DNA of 43,942 nucleotides from Nocardia acidivorans NBRC 108247 (GCF_001625085.1 NZ_BDAW01000083.1:1-43942); one strand, 5' to 3'; positions 7,924-16,675 are shown, counted from the first letter of the stretch. Notes: generated by a model not told the origin, from the letters alone. Numbers and translations are program-made.

Positions 7924-9393
7924 ATGGTCAACGACACAATCGCACCGTCGAGAACGGATCGGGCGCCGCGGCGACTGGTGCCCGCCGCGATTCTCGCCCT
8001 CATGTGCGGAGCACAGTTCATCGTCACCCTCGATATCGCCATCGTGAATGTCGCACTGCCCTCCATTCGCAATGATCTCGGGCTCGCGCCGAGTGATCTG
8101 CAATGGGTCGTCATCACCTACGGGCTCATGCTCGGCGGGCTGCTGCTGCTCGGCGGACGGGCGGCCGATCTGCTGGGGCGGCGTCGCATGCTGCTACTCG
8201 GGCTCGGACTGTTCGCCACGGCCTCGCTCACCGCGGGACTCTCCGATTCCTTTGCCCAGCTGGTGCTTTCCCGGGCGGTGCAGGGTGCCGGCGCGGCCCT
8301 GACCGCACCGGCCGCCCTGTCCATTCTGGTCTGGACCTTCCCCGAGGGCGCGGCGCGCACCAAGGCGCTGGGTATATTCGGGGCGGCGAGCGGAAGCGCC
8401 GCCTCGGTCGGGGTGGTGGTCAGCGGTGCGCTCACCGACGGACCGGGCTGGGCCTGGATTTTCTTCATCAATGTGCCGATTGTGCTGGTGCTGCTGGCAC
8501 TGGTGACGAAATACGTTCCCCCGGACGGGATCATCCATCGGGGGCCGGCCGATATCGCCGGTGCGATCACCGTGACCGGCGGGCTCATGGCCATCGTCTA
8601 CGGCATCGACAAGAGCGTGGAACACGGTTGGACCGCATCGTCCACGCTCGGATTCCTGATCGGCGGCGGTGCCGCACTGGCCGTTTTCGTGCTGATCGAA
8701 TACCGCGCGGCGGAGCCGCTGATCCCCTCGAGCATGTTTCGGCGACCGGCTCTCAATGCCGCGAACCTGACGGCCGCAATGGTTTTCGCGAGCTTCTTCG
8801 CCACCATTTTCGAGGCTTCCCTGCTCATGCAGCAGGGGCTCGGATACTCACCGCTGCGCACCGGCGTGGCCTACCTGGCCATCGCCGCGACCGCGCTGGT
8901 CATGGCGGGCGGTGTGGCCCCGATCGTGCTGGCCAAAGTCGGTGCGGGCTGGACACTGGTGCTCGGAGAGAGCTGTGCCGCAGCGGGATTGGTCTGGCTG
9001 GCCCGCGTCCCCGTGCACGCCCACTACTGGACCGACCTGTTTCCGGGATTCGTCGGCCTCGGTATCGGGGTGGGACTGTCGCTGGTCGCGGTGCAGGTGG
9101 CCGCGTTCATCGGTATTCCGGAGTCGGTCAGCGGATTGGCGGGCGGCATGGTCGAGACCGCGCGGGAAATCGGTGGGGCGCTCGGCACCGCCATAGTCGC
9201 CTCGGTGGCCCTGGCGGTCTCGGGAACGGTTGTCGGCGTGCCGGATCCGGCCGCGCTCACCGATGGCTTCCGCCGCGGATCACTGGTCGCCGCCGGGTTC
9301 GCCATCGTCGCGGTGATCACCGCGCTCACCGTGGTCCGGCGGGCGGAGCGATCGGCGGCCCGAACCGCCGCGATGCTCGTCGAGGCTCACTAG
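7924..9393 (+). CDS. MFS drug exporter, DHA2 (14-helix) family
   Basis: 489 residues of a proton-coupled multidrug exporter in the cytoplasmic membrane. The first helix has QFIVTLDIAIVNVALPSI, the classic DHA2 opening. MFS motif A is GRAADLLGRRRML in the 2-3 loop and VQGAGAALTAPAAL is the helix 4 motif. The length and number of hydrophobic stretches fit 14 helices, as in EmrB/QacA proteins. It lies 36 bases after the SigG-like sigma gene, so it may be a target or co-transcribed product of that factor. The site before the start (GGAGC) is very close to the ATG, so translation may depend on the upstream gene. Substrate cannot be predicted. Confidence 0.92.
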   Translation: MVNDTIAPSRTDRAPRRLVPAAILALMCGAQFIVTLDIAIVNVALPSIRNDLGLAPSDLQWVVITYGLMLGGLLLLGGRAADLLGRRRMLLLGLGLFATASLTAGLSDSFAQLVLSRAVQGAGAALTAPAALSILVWTFPEGAARTKALGIFGAASGSAASVGVVVSGALTDGPGWAWIFFINVPIVLVLLALVTKYVPPDGIIHRGPADIAGAITVTGGLMAIVYGIDKSVEHGWTASSTLGFLIGGGAALAVFVLIEYRAAEPLIPSSMFRRPALNAANLTAAMVFASFFATIFEASLLMQQGLGYSPLRTGVAYLAIAATALVMAGGVAPIVLAKVGAGWTLVLGESCAAAGLVWLARVPVHAHYWTDLFPGFVGLGIGVGLSLVAVQVAAFIGIPESVSGLAGGMVETAREIGGALGTAIVASVALAVSGTVVGVPDPAALTDGFRRGSLVAAGFAIVAVITALTVVRRAERSAARTAAMLVEAH

Positions 9394-9410
9394 ATTGGCG
9401 GCACACACAA

Positions 9411-9442
9411 GAGCGCCGCGGGCTCATCAGCCCGCGGCGCTC
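9411..9442. terminator. Bidirectional terminator
   Basis: A perfect 14-base stem (GAGCGCCGCGGGCT / AGCCCGCGGCGCTC) with a 4-base loop, between the converging exporter gene and the minus-strand membrane protein gene. Only a weak T-run follows (CTTCTT). Confidence 0.85.
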
Positions 9443-9476
9443 GCTTCTTGCCTCGAGTCGTTCGATATTGCGTTGT

Positions 9477-10265
9477 TCAGGGGCCGGTGTTGACGGGTAA
9501 TGAGATGACCAGGTCCTGTTCGCGGCCGGGCAGATAGTGCACGCGGACCACCCGTCCGATCTGCACCTGCGAGACCTGGGTAGGAGGGAGGAACTTCTCC
9601 GTCCGGGCCTCGAAGGTGCTGCCGTCGGGGCGGGTCACGATGAGCGTGAGATCCAGCCGCGGGTGACCGTCGCGGATCTCGCCGGGCACCGACAGCGCAC
9701 TCACCACCGCCTGGGCCGCAATGCCGTTGCGGGCGATATCGAGCTTGGCCTGGGTGGTGACGCCCTTGCGAATCATGGCCTGGTTCATGGCATTCTGCGC
9801 CGCCGAGGTATCGCCGGACAGGTCCACCTCCACGCGGTCGGTGCACTCGGGCAGATAACGGACCGGCAGCACCACCCCGGGGCGCAGCAGCGCCAGCTCG
9901 GTGAGCGGGACGATCATCTTGGCGTAGGCAGGGAAGGCCTTGCCGTCCGCGCCCTCGACCCGGAAGTCGATGCGCACCTGCGGCTGATCATTGAGCGAAA
10001 CCCCGGTATTGCGTACCGATTCCACGGTGCCCAGACCCATCAGACCATCGCGGAATTCGGAGCTGTTATTGCCGGTCAGCGCCGACATGACGCTGTCGCC
10101 GGTGAAGGCGAAGGCCATCGGGAGCACGGTCAGGGCGATGATCGGCAGGCTCATCTGCCAGCCCAACCAGGGCAGGAAATCGTCGGAGGTGAGGCCGTGC
10201 CACAGGTAGTAGCCGGTCCCCAGGATCGAGAAAACGACTGTGGCGGTGCGGATCTGGTGCTTCAT
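9477..10265 (-). CDS. Membrane protein with duplicated extracytoplasmic-type domain
   Basis: 262 residues, family not recognised. Two hydrophobic segments near the N-terminus (about 8-24 and 37-55) are followed by two related domains, about 75-148 and 178-257. In each, a line of the type V-x-S-V/L, a PxVRIDF or HPRLDLTL strand, a DG turn, a P at the end of the next strand and an R/P-G-x-V-x-V-R/H-Y-L-P segment recur (VVLPVRYLPE and VVRVHYLPG). This resembles the DUF3592-like beta domains found in actinobacterial membrane proteins and points to internal duplication. It lies downstream of the LpqH-like lipoprotein on the same strand with a hairpin between them. No enzymatic residues are evident. 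Confidence 0.75.
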   Translation of the reverse strand: MKHQIRTATVVFSILGTGYYLWHGLTSDDFLPWLGWQMSLPIIALTVLPMAFAFTGDSVMSALTGNNSSEFRDGLMGLGTVESVRNTGVSLNDQPQVRIDFRVEGADGKAFPAYAKMIVPLTELALLRPGVVLPVRYLPECTDRVEVDLSGDTSAAQNAMNQAMIRKGVTTQAKLDIARNGIAAQAVVSALSVPGEIRDGHPRLDLTLIVTRPDGSTFEARTEKFLPPTQVSQVQIGRVVRVHYLPGREQDLVISLPVNTGP

Positions 10266-10307
10266 GGTGTCCCTCGAATTGGAAATATGTTGGGGCGGAG
10301 GTTATTT

Positions 10308-10337
10308 CCCGCTCATGCCCGGCGCGGCATGAGCGGG
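10308..10337. terminator. Hairpin between lipoprotein and membrane protein genes
   Basis: Perfect 12-base stem CCCGCTCATGCC / GGCATGAGCGGG with a 6-base loop, 31 bases after the lipoprotein stop on the minus strand. There is no T-run on either side, so it may be a partial terminator or a 3'-end stabiliser. Confidence 0.6.
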
Positions 10338-10368
10338 GGAAGGGCATCCGTGCGCCGCCTGGATCGGA

Positions 10369-10917
10369 TCAGGAACCGACGATGCTCGTGCAGGCGAACA
10401 CGATCTCGAACTTCGCGTTCTTGGCTCCGGCCATCGGATTGGACATATCCGGTGCGCCGACGCCCTCACCGGTGACGGTGTAGGTATTGCCGTTCTTGAC
10501 GACCTTGGCGGAGCCGCCGGGGACGCCGTTGCCGTAGCCGACCGCGTAGGGCATGCCGTTGCCGCCGCCCTTGGATCCGGCGATGCCGACCGCCTGTACG
10601 GTGTCGTCACCGGTCACCGTGGCGCTCACACTGAGTCGGTCGTAGGTGGCGTTGCCGGTATCGGTGAGTGCCAGCGCCACGGTGCCGCCCTGCTTGGCGC
10701 AGGTGGTGTCGAACTTGGCGTCCAGGGCCTTACCGTCGACCGAGGCGCTGGACTTTCCGCCGGTGGGGGCGGCGGTGCCGGGAGCGGCCGAGGCCGCCGA
10801 GGTGGCGGAGTTGGCGGCGGGGGAGCCGGAGCCATTGTCACTGCATCCGGTGACGACCATGGCGGCGGCCGCGGCGGCGGCGAAGGCGGCGGTCAGGCGA
10901 ATCGACTTGGTGTTCAT
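10369..10917 (-). CDS. LpqH-family (19-kDa antigen-like) lipoprotein
   Basis: 182 residues. A signal peptide ends in the lipobox VTGC, with the lipidated cysteine at residue 25. A Ser/Ala/Thr/Pro-rich linker (about 26-57) precedes a beta-rich domain with two cysteines (TTCAKQGG and FACTS) that probably form a disulfide. Motifs such as NGNTYTVTGEG and the closing KFEIVFACTSI match the mycobacterial LpqH (19-kDa lipoprotein) family. It should be anchored on the outer face of the cytoplasmic membrane. The gene is divergent from the CHAT operon and shares a 129-base intergenic region with it. LpqH-family paralogues are common in Nocardia, so orthology to lpqH itself is not claimed. Confidence 0.86.
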   Translation of the reverse strand: MNTKSIRLTAAFAAAAAAAMVVTGCSDNGSGSPAANSATSAASAAPGTAAPTGGKSSASVDGKALDAKFDTTCAKQGGTVALALTDTGNATYDRLSVSATVTGDDTVQAVGIAGSKGGGNGMPYAVGYGNGVPGGSAKVVKNGNTYTVTGEGVGAPDMSNPMAGAKNAKFEIVFACTSIVGS

Positions 10918-10968
10918 GGTGTTTCCCAGTTCTTCTCGGTTCGGCTCGCGTTCGGGCCGATGAGAGAA

Positions 10969-10995
10969 CGGTAGGAAGCGGTACCCGCCCTACCG
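10969..10995. promoter_or_regulatory. Interrupted palindrome midway between the lipoprotein and CHAT operon
   Basis: CGGTAGG at 10969-10975 and CCTACCG at 10989-10995 are perfect arms. The spacer contains a second inverted pair, GCGG-TAC-CCGC (10978-10988). The element lies about 51 bases from both divergent start codons, as expected for a shared operator. The binding protein is unknown. Confidence 0.5.
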
Positions 10996-11046
10996 ATCCC
11001 AACTTTTGCCGCGCGAATTTCGGACAAACTCCGCTAACCTGGGCGA

Positions 11047-12519
11047 ATGCGACGACCGCGGGCCATGGTGCTGGATGAGGCCTGGCACCGCCTCGACGCC
11101 GTCGAAGCCCTGAGCGGACCGCACGGCGGGCCGCTGCGCCGCACCGTGAAGCTGATTCTGGATCCACTGGTCATTCGACCCGTTCAATTTCCGGAATGCG
11201 CCGGATCGATCCTGAGCGCGGACGGCGCGGTGCTGCTGACCGCGCGCGTCAATGCCGCCGCCGATGTGCTGCGCGCCACCGCCGCCTGGTTCACACTGCT
11301 CAAACAGGTGCGGCGGGCGCTGCGCATCACCGACGGCAATGCCCAGGACCTCTATTTCCAGCGCTGTTTCGAACTCGCGACCGTGTCCGGCATGCCGGAT
11401 GCGGTGCGTGATCGCGGTGCGGCGGAAGACGCGCTGCTGGAGATCCACAATCTGACCGCGGGCCGGACCACCCAGGCGCTCAAGGACTATCTGGCCGATC
11501 CGGTGCGTGCCGCCGAATTGACCGAACTGATCGGCACCGCCTGGCGTCGCCGCCCCCTCACCACCACCCCCGACCACGCCCCGGTGCTGGCGGACCTCCT
11601 CGATGCCTGCGCCGCGGGCCGACTGGGCGAATCCGGCCCCGAGATCGACGTCGACGATCTGACGGCAGCCTCCATCGGAACCCACCACGGGATTCGACTC
11701 TGGTTCCTCGAGACCGACCAGGACGAGCAGGACGGACCGGAACTCCCGACCGCACAACGGCTCGGCTTGACCGTGCACCCGCTACCGCCGCCGCCGCGCG
11801 TGGGAGAGTCGGCGTCCAAAGCGAGCCTGGGACTGCCTTTCGACCGGACCATTCACGAACGGGTGTTCACTGTTTTGCAGGCGGCCAGCGAGCGCGCGAA
11901 TCTGCCGCCGATTCCGGAGTTGGTGGACGCGGAGATCGCACGCTCCTGCGCACCCTGGGCGCTACTGGACGAATCACTGCGCGTGACAGCGGCGGCGGGT
12001 GCGCAACTGGCAGTCCAGTTGCGCCCGATCATCAACGCGCACAATGGTATTGGTGACGTGGTGGCGGGTAACGGTCATCGATCGCACGGCACCGCCGCGG
12101 ATACCTCTCCGGCGGCCGCGCGGGTGATCAACAACCGCTGGCAGCGTGAGGCGTACGTGCTACAGGCGCGGCGCATGATGGTGCGGGATGAGCCACTCCC
12201 GGTGGATCTCCCGGGGTTCGCGGGCACCCTCGGCGCGGGCGTATCCGAACCGGCGGGCGAACCGGCCGCGATCGGGCCGCTCGGGCTCATCGCCGCGGAT
12301 CTGCGGGTGCCGTGGCGGCCGTATCTGCGACGGTTGTGGGCGCGGGTGCACGGGCGCGATGTGCGTGAGCTGCCGGTGTACGAACTCGACGAGCTGTGGG
12401 ACCTACTCGACGGGGTGGCGCGTTCGGTGATGCTGGATCATCGGATGCGGGTCAAGAAGGCCCTGGCGGCGACCGCGATGGCGGCCGAACTCGATGAGAT
12501 GGAATCGAGGGCGGGATGA
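11047..12519 (+). CDS. Unrecognised protein, first gene of the CHAT/TPR operon
   Basis: 490 residues, no family recognised. There is no signal peptide or membrane segment, so it is probably cytosolic. The first 170 residues look helical and amphipathic (for example ATAAWFTLLKQVRRALRI). The middle section is acidic (about 195-240, including ETDQDEQDGPEL) and is followed by a Pro-rich turn and further helices. The C-terminal 80 residues contain a conserved-looking RVPWRPYLRRLWARVHGRD stretch. It begins the plus-strand operon; its last four bases (ATGA) overlap the start of the next gene, so the two products are probably made in equal amounts and may bind each other. The start at 11047 has only a weak upstream site, and ATG 11065 is possible. 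A role with the CHAT protease is inferred from position only. Confidence 0.82.
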   Translation: MRRPRAMVLDEAWHRLDAVEALSGPHGGPLRRTVKLILDPLVIRPVQFPECAGSILSADGAVLLTARVNAAADVLRATAAWFTLLKQVRRALRITDGNAQDLYFQRCFELATVSGMPDAVRDRGAAEDALLEIHNLTAGRTTQALKDYLADPVRAAELTELIGTAWRRRPLTTTPDHAPVLADLLDACAAGRLGESGPEIDVDDLTAASIGTHHGIRLWFLETDQDEQDGPELPTAQRLGLTVHPLPPPPRVGESASKASLGLPFDRTIHERVFTVLQAASERANLPPIPELVDAEIARSCAPWALLDESLRVTAAAGAQLAVQLRPIINAHNGIGDVVAGNGHRSHGTAADTSPAAARVINNRWQREAYVLQARRMMVRDEPLPVDLPGFAGTLGAGVSEPAGEPAAIGPLGLIAADLRVPWRPYLRRLWARVHGRDVRELPVYELDELWDLLDGVARSVMLDHRMRVKKALAATAMAAELDEMESRAG

Positions 12520-13838
12520 ACGAGACGGGATTGCTCATTCGGCGGCTCGGTGACGGGCTGCGCGGGATCACCCCGCCCGGGGCGGCGACCGTACTGGACG
12601 CCACGCCACGGCTGGACGTGATGGTGCTCGAGGTCGCGGGCGGTCACCTGACCTGGAATGTGCTGGCCGGACAGTCGATTCCGGCGGCCGTCATCGACGA
12701 TGTGGAGCTCGCTCAGGAATGGGTCTGGGCCATCTACGGCGAACACATCGCCCTGGCCCTGGACGCGGTGCGCACGCCGACCACCCTGCCCGGCATCGAC
12801 GGGCAGCGGCGATCGGACGGCACACCCGCGCCCGGTGGCGACGGGGCGCGCGGCTCCGGCTCTGCCGCCTCGCGCGGCATTGACGGGGAGCGGCACGAAG
12901 AGACCGCGGCAACGCGCGGCGGCGATACGGAATGGCACGGCGCGGCCGTGCCCGCATTGCCCGCGCTCGCGGTGAGTGCGTGGCGGCTCGCGTACGCGCA
13001 CTGGGCTTCTCGGTGGTGGCCCGCATCGGCGCTGGACGGGATCGCGGCGCTTGATCAACGGCTGTTGGATCAGGACATCGCGGCGCTGACCGAGGAGTGT
13101 GAATCGCTGCTGGACGGTGCGGACGCGATCGTGCCCGCGGTGGAAGCCGTGGTCGAAAGTCGGCCGCGCGCTTCGGATTACGCTCTCGCCGCAGGTGACG
13201 AGGTCGAGGGTGGGCTGGTGCTCGGGCGTGGGGTCGGCGGCTGGGATTGGCGGTGCTGCCCGCCCGGTCTGGTCGACGCCTCCGAGCATGCGGTGTCCTG
13301 GCGGGTGATTCGGGATAACGGGGTCTCCACCGTCTCCGTCTCCGCCGTGGCGGCCCCCGGTGTGCCCACCGAACTGCCCGAACACCTTCATCCCTGGGCG
13401 CGCATTGCCACCGGAGGTGAGGCGCGGGACACCCCACTGCGGTCGACCGGCGATGTTTGGATCGGTGAAACAGCCTTTGCCACAACGGGTTCAGCTGTAC
13501 GAGTGGATATCTACCTACCGGGCTTCGGTATCGCACCGGATCTGGATACGCTCGCGCCCGTCGGCTCGATCGGGGCAGGGCGAGAGGTCCCCATCCCGGA
13601 TTCGCCGCCGCATGCGCTCGTGGACGCCGATCAGCTCGAACTGCGCGGGAAGATACGAGAGTTCGCCACCGCGCGACTCCGTCGCGCCGCCGTATCCGGC
13701 GATGACTGGACCGCACCGTCCGAGGGCAACTCCGCGACCCTCGCAGGTGGCAACGCTTCGCCCCTGTCCGGCGAGAGCGCTGCCGCCGCCCCGCTGCGCG
13801 CCGAAATCGCCGCTGCCGCTGACGATTCGGACTTCTGA
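12516..13838 (+). CDS. Unrecognised protein, second gene of the CHAT/TPR operon
   Basis: 440 residues, no family recognised and no membrane segment. A beta-rich N-terminal part (about 1-85) leads into a low-complexity insert (about 92-145) built from two imperfect copies starting GIDGQRRSDG and GIDGERHEET. A central helical region (150-215) and a second beta-rich region with WDWRCCPPGL near 245 follow. The tail from about 390 is again low complexity, rich in Ser, Gly, Ala and Glu, and ends in DDSDF. It starts inside the previous gene (ATGA overlap) and is followed one base after its stop by the TPR gene. The disordered insert and tail could be protease-accessible linkers, which would suit a CHAT substrate or regulator, but this is speculation. 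Confidence 0.8.
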   Translation: MNETGLLIRRLGDGLRGITPPGAATVLDATPRLDVMVLEVAGGHLTWNVLAGQSIPAAVIDDVELAQEWVWAIYGEHIALALDAVRTPTTLPGIDGQRRSDGTPAPGGDGARGSGSAASRGIDGERHEETAATRGGDTEWHGAAVPALPALAVSAWRLAYAHWASRWWPASALDGIAALDQRLLDQDIAALTEECESLLDGADAIVPAVEAVVESRPRASDYALAAGDEVEGGLVLGRGVGGWDWRCCPPGLVDASEHAVSWRVIRDNGVSTVSVSAVAAPGVPTELPEHLHPWARIATGGEARDTPLRSTGDVWIGETAFATTGSAVRVDIYLPGFGIAPDLDTLAPVGSIGAGREVPIPDSPPHALVDADQLELRGKIREFATARLRRAAVSGDDWTAPSEGNSATLAGGNASPLSGESAAAAPLRAEIAAAADDSDF

Positions 13839-13839
13839 C

Positions 13840-15360
13840 GTGGTCGCCACCACGGGGGGTGGGACACCGGGGGAATCGGCGGTGCTGCGTGCCGGAGCGG
13901 AGGCCATGGCGCGCGGTGAGCTGGGGGAGGCGCTGCGCATATTCGAGGAGGCCGCGGTCACCGAGACCGGGGATATTCGGGTGTGCGCGTTGGTGAACGC
14001 GGCCGGCGTCATCGATCAACTGGGCGATCACGCGCTGGCGGTGGAGCGATTTCGCGAGGCCCTGGCGCGGATGGGGCCGGATGCGCCGCGAATGCGGCCG
14101 ACGGCGCTGATCAATCTGTCGCAGGCGCTGCAATTGCTGGGCGATCTGGACGGCGCGCAGGCGGCATTGGAACAGGCGCGGGAGTTGCTCTCGGGGGAAT
14201 CCGCACCGCTCGAACTGCGGTACGCCTGCCTGGTTTCGCTGACGGCGGTGGCCCTGCATCGGCAGCAATGGGCGCGCAGTATCGAGATCGCCGGTGAATC
14301 ACTCGATGCCGCCGCCCGTTTCGCGCCCGATCAGGTCGGGCATTCGCTGATGAACCTGGCCGCCGCGCATTTCGAGACCGGTCGATGGGAGCTGGCGGAG
14401 GACTTCGCCGGGCAGGCGCTGTCCGCCTTCGCCGCCGCGGGAGACGGGGACGGCGTCGCCGAGACCCGGCAGAATCTCGCCGTAATGCTCACCCGCTCGG
14501 GGCGATTCGACGAGGCGGAGCCCTTGCTCACCACCGCTCAGGACTACTTCGAGACCTCCGGTCATTCCCACCGCGCCGGAATCGGCTGGAAGGTCATGGG
14601 ATTGATCGCCGAACATCGCGAACAACCCGCTACGGCAGAGGTGCATTACCGCCGCGCGCTACAGCGCTTCGAGGAATCGGGCATGATCGTGGACGCCGCC
14701 GATGTGCGCGTGCGCCTGGCCACGGTGGCGTTCAATACGGGCCGGTACACCGACGGTGAAACCGAATTGCGAACCGCCCGAGCGATTTACGCCGAGCATG
14801 GGCTGGGATTGCACTGCGCCCAGGTTGACTACTGGCATGCCGGTCTGGTGGAACCGCTGCTGGAAGCGAACCCCGGAATGCTCGCCCGGGCGGTGGACCT
14901 GGCCGTTCCGGCGGCGCTGGCGCTGGATGCGGTGCGCTACGAACTACCCGATGGCGCGCAGCGCGAAACCTGGAACCGGCGAATAGCGGATCCGGCCATG
15001 CGCCTGGCCTTCCGGTACGCCTATCTGGCGGGTGATGCCGGACTGCTGGCGGATCTCGTCGAAAGCGCCTGCGCCGGAACAACACTCGATATCGACCGGT
15101 TGGCGAGGCAAACTGCCCGGGTGTCCCTGGACGCCCTCGAACCGCTCGAACCGCTGCCCACGAATCCGGGCCCCCTGAACGACGCCCTGCAACTGGGCAC
15201 TGCCCTGGCCGCGGTGGCCGCCCGCGCGGGTCTGCCCGTCGCCCTGCCGCCCCGGGTCGCCGTCGCTCCCGACGGTCATATCGCGCTGGCCGCCGGAATC
15301 GCCGCCGCCGAACAACGCTATGGCCGTCCGCTGCGCGATAACCGCGTGGTGCGCTCATGA
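13840..15360 (+). CDS. Tetratricopeptide-repeat protein of the CHAT operon
   Basis: 506 residues from GTG 13840, one base after the previous stop. This start is preferred because the open frame upstream lies inside the preceding gene and does not look like protein. TPR-type helix pairs run from about residue 15 to 330: examples are GELGEALRIFEEAAV, GDHALAVERFREALARMGP, GDLDGAQAALEQARELL, GRWELAEDFAGQALSAF, GRFDEAEPLL and TAEVHYRRALQRFEESG. The C-terminal 170 residues are helical without clear repeats. TPR arrays bind partner proteins, and in several systems (for example Csx29) they hold a CHAT protease inactive until a signal arrives. Here the repeats and the CHAT domain are separate neighbouring genes. 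Confidence 0.9.
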   Translation: MVATTGGGTPGESAVLRAGAEAMARGELGEALRIFEEAAVTETGDIRVCALVNAAGVIDQLGDHALAVERFREALARMGPDAPRMRPTALINLSQALQLLGDLDGAQAALEQARELLSGESAPLELRYACLVSLTAVALHRQQWARSIEIAGESLDAAARFAPDQVGHSLMNLAAAHFETGRWELAEDFAGQALSAFAAAGDGDGVAETRQNLAVMLTRSGRFDEAEPLLTTAQDYFETSGHSHRAGIGWKVMGLIAEHREQPATAEVHYRRALQRFEESGMIVDAADVRVRLATVAFNTGRYTDGETELRTARAIYAEHGLGLHCAQVDYWHAGLVEPLLEANPGMLARAVDLAVPAALALDAVRYELPDGAQRETWNRRIADPAMRLAFRYAYLAGDAGLLADLVESACAGTTLDIDRLARQTARVSLDALEPLEPLPTNPGPLNDALQLGTALAAVAARAGLPVALPPRVAVAPDGHIALAAGIAAAEQRYGRPLRDNRVVRS

Positions 15361-15403
15361 ACGCTCCCGCACGAGGTCGAGGGCAGAACCCGGAGGTGTC
15401 GTG

Positions 15404-16675
15404 GTGAGCGGTGCGCAGCCCACGGTATACGTTCGCATGGCCGATGCGGGCGAGCTGTTCGTCTCGTGGCGGTGGGAGAACGACGGCGGGACAGCGGGAG
15501 TCAGCGCCATCCCCGAGGAGCAGGTCGCCGCGGCGGTGCGCCGGTTCGTGGTCGCACTGCCCGCGGCCGGTGCGGCCGGCGGACTCGAATCAGCGCTGAC
15601 CACGGGTGAATTGGCCACGCTCGAATCGGAAGAGAAACTGGCGCAATACCTGTCGGCGACCTTTCTGCCCTATCAGCTGGCGGTCCGGCTGTACGAACTG
15701 CACACACAGGGGGTGCGCCCGCGCATGCGGATCCAGCCCTCGCCCCGGGTGGCGCAGCTTCCCTGGGAATTGATCGCCCCGGACACCGGTGTGCGACTGG
15801 TGGATATCGCCGAGGTCAGCCTGCTCGCACCACCGGGAATCGTGCACGCACCCGCACGCGTCGGCCGATCCTGGATGGACACAAAGGATTTGCCGGTCGT
15901 GGCAGTCCTGGATCCGCGCGTTCCGGGATTCCGCGCGGACTCCGCGCTCGGCTCGGTGCTCGGGCGGATGGAGGAGACCGCCCCACTGGCCGGTCTGGTC
16001 GCCGACTACACGGCGCGAGATCGGCTGGTGCCCAGGGTGACCGACCCGCTCACCGCCTTCCGGCGCACCGATATCGACCGCGCCTGGCTCGGGGAAGCCC
16101 TGCGTGCGGGCGCGGCCCGGCTCCTCTACATCGGCCACGTCACCGCCGCCGCCCCCGAATCCGGCCAGAGCGAGTCGGCCACAATGCATTTGGCCTGCAC
16201 CGCCGACACGCTGGGCTTCGCCCCGGCTCAGCGCGACCATCGCCCGCTTTCCGCCCGCGATCTGCTGCTGGGCACCTACACCCTCGCGCGGGACCCGCGC
16301 ACCGGCCCGCAGCTGTGGCCCATTCCCAGCCGGGTGGCCCTCATCGCCTGCGAGAGCGGCGGCGACCTGCGCTTCGGCGAGGCCCTCGGCCTGGTGGCCG
16401 CAATGCTCACCGGCGGAGCCGAATTGGTCACCGCGGGCCGCTGGGCGCTCCCCACCGACCTGGCCTTCCAGCGCCTCGGCGGCGCGCCCGCCACCAGCCG
16501 CCCGCTGCAAGAGGCCGTCTGCGCCATCGACGCCGCCCACGAACAGCCCGATCCGGTTGCCGCACTCAATGATTGGCAGCGCACCCGCCTGGGAGTCTGG
16601 CGCGAAACCGGCAGCATCGAGCACTCCCCACTCGTCTGGGCCGCCTTTGCCACGGTCGACGCACACCTCTGCTGA
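15404..16675 (+). CDS. CHAT-domain (caspase-like) cysteine protease
   Basis: 423 residues from GTG 15404, chosen because GGAGG lies seven bases upstream; GTG 15401 is the alternative. An N-terminal 110-residue beta-rich domain (VYVRMADAGELFVSWRWEND) precedes the CHAT domain (about 100-420). The catalytic dyad is visible: His245 in LLYIGHV and Cys316 in VALIACESGG, followed by AAMLTGGAELVTAGRWALPT, which matches the usual CHAT ending where an x-A-G-A line leads to W and a P or D. CHAT proteins are caspase-like peptidases that cut partners in defence and programmed-death systems. It is the last gene of a four-gene operon with a TPR scaffold and two unrecognised proteins. There is no transmembrane segment. 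Substrate and trigger are unknown. Confidence 0.92.
   Translation: MSGAQPTVYVRMADAGELFVSWRWENDGGTAGVSAIPEEQVAAAVRRFVVALPAAGAAGGLESALTTGELATLESEEKLAQYLSATFLPYQLAVRLYELHTQGVRPRMRIQPSPRVAQLPWELIAPDTGVRLVDIAEVSLLAPPGIVHAPARVGRSWMDTKDLPVVAVLDPRVPGFRADSALGSVLGRMEETAPLAGLVADYTARDRLVPRVTDPLTAFRRTDIDRAWLGEALRAGAARLLYIGHVTAAAPESGQSESATMHLACTADTLGFAPAQRDHRPLSARDLLLGTYTLARDPRTGPQLWPIPSRVALIACESGGDLRFGEALGLVAAMLTGGAELVTAGRWALPTDLAFQRLGGAPATSRPLQEAVCAIDAAHEQPDPVAALNDWQRTRLGVWRETGSIEHSPLVWAAFATVDAHLC

Noticed and set aside
13360..13839. Extension of the TPR protein frame upstream of GTG 13840
   Set aside because: It overlaps the preceding gene in another frame and shows no TPR pattern; GTG 13840 directly follows the previous stop.
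12691..14268. A 525-codon minus-strand open frame across the second and third CHAT-operon genes
   Set aside because: Extremely Arg/Pro-rich, crosses a gene boundary, no recognisable features.
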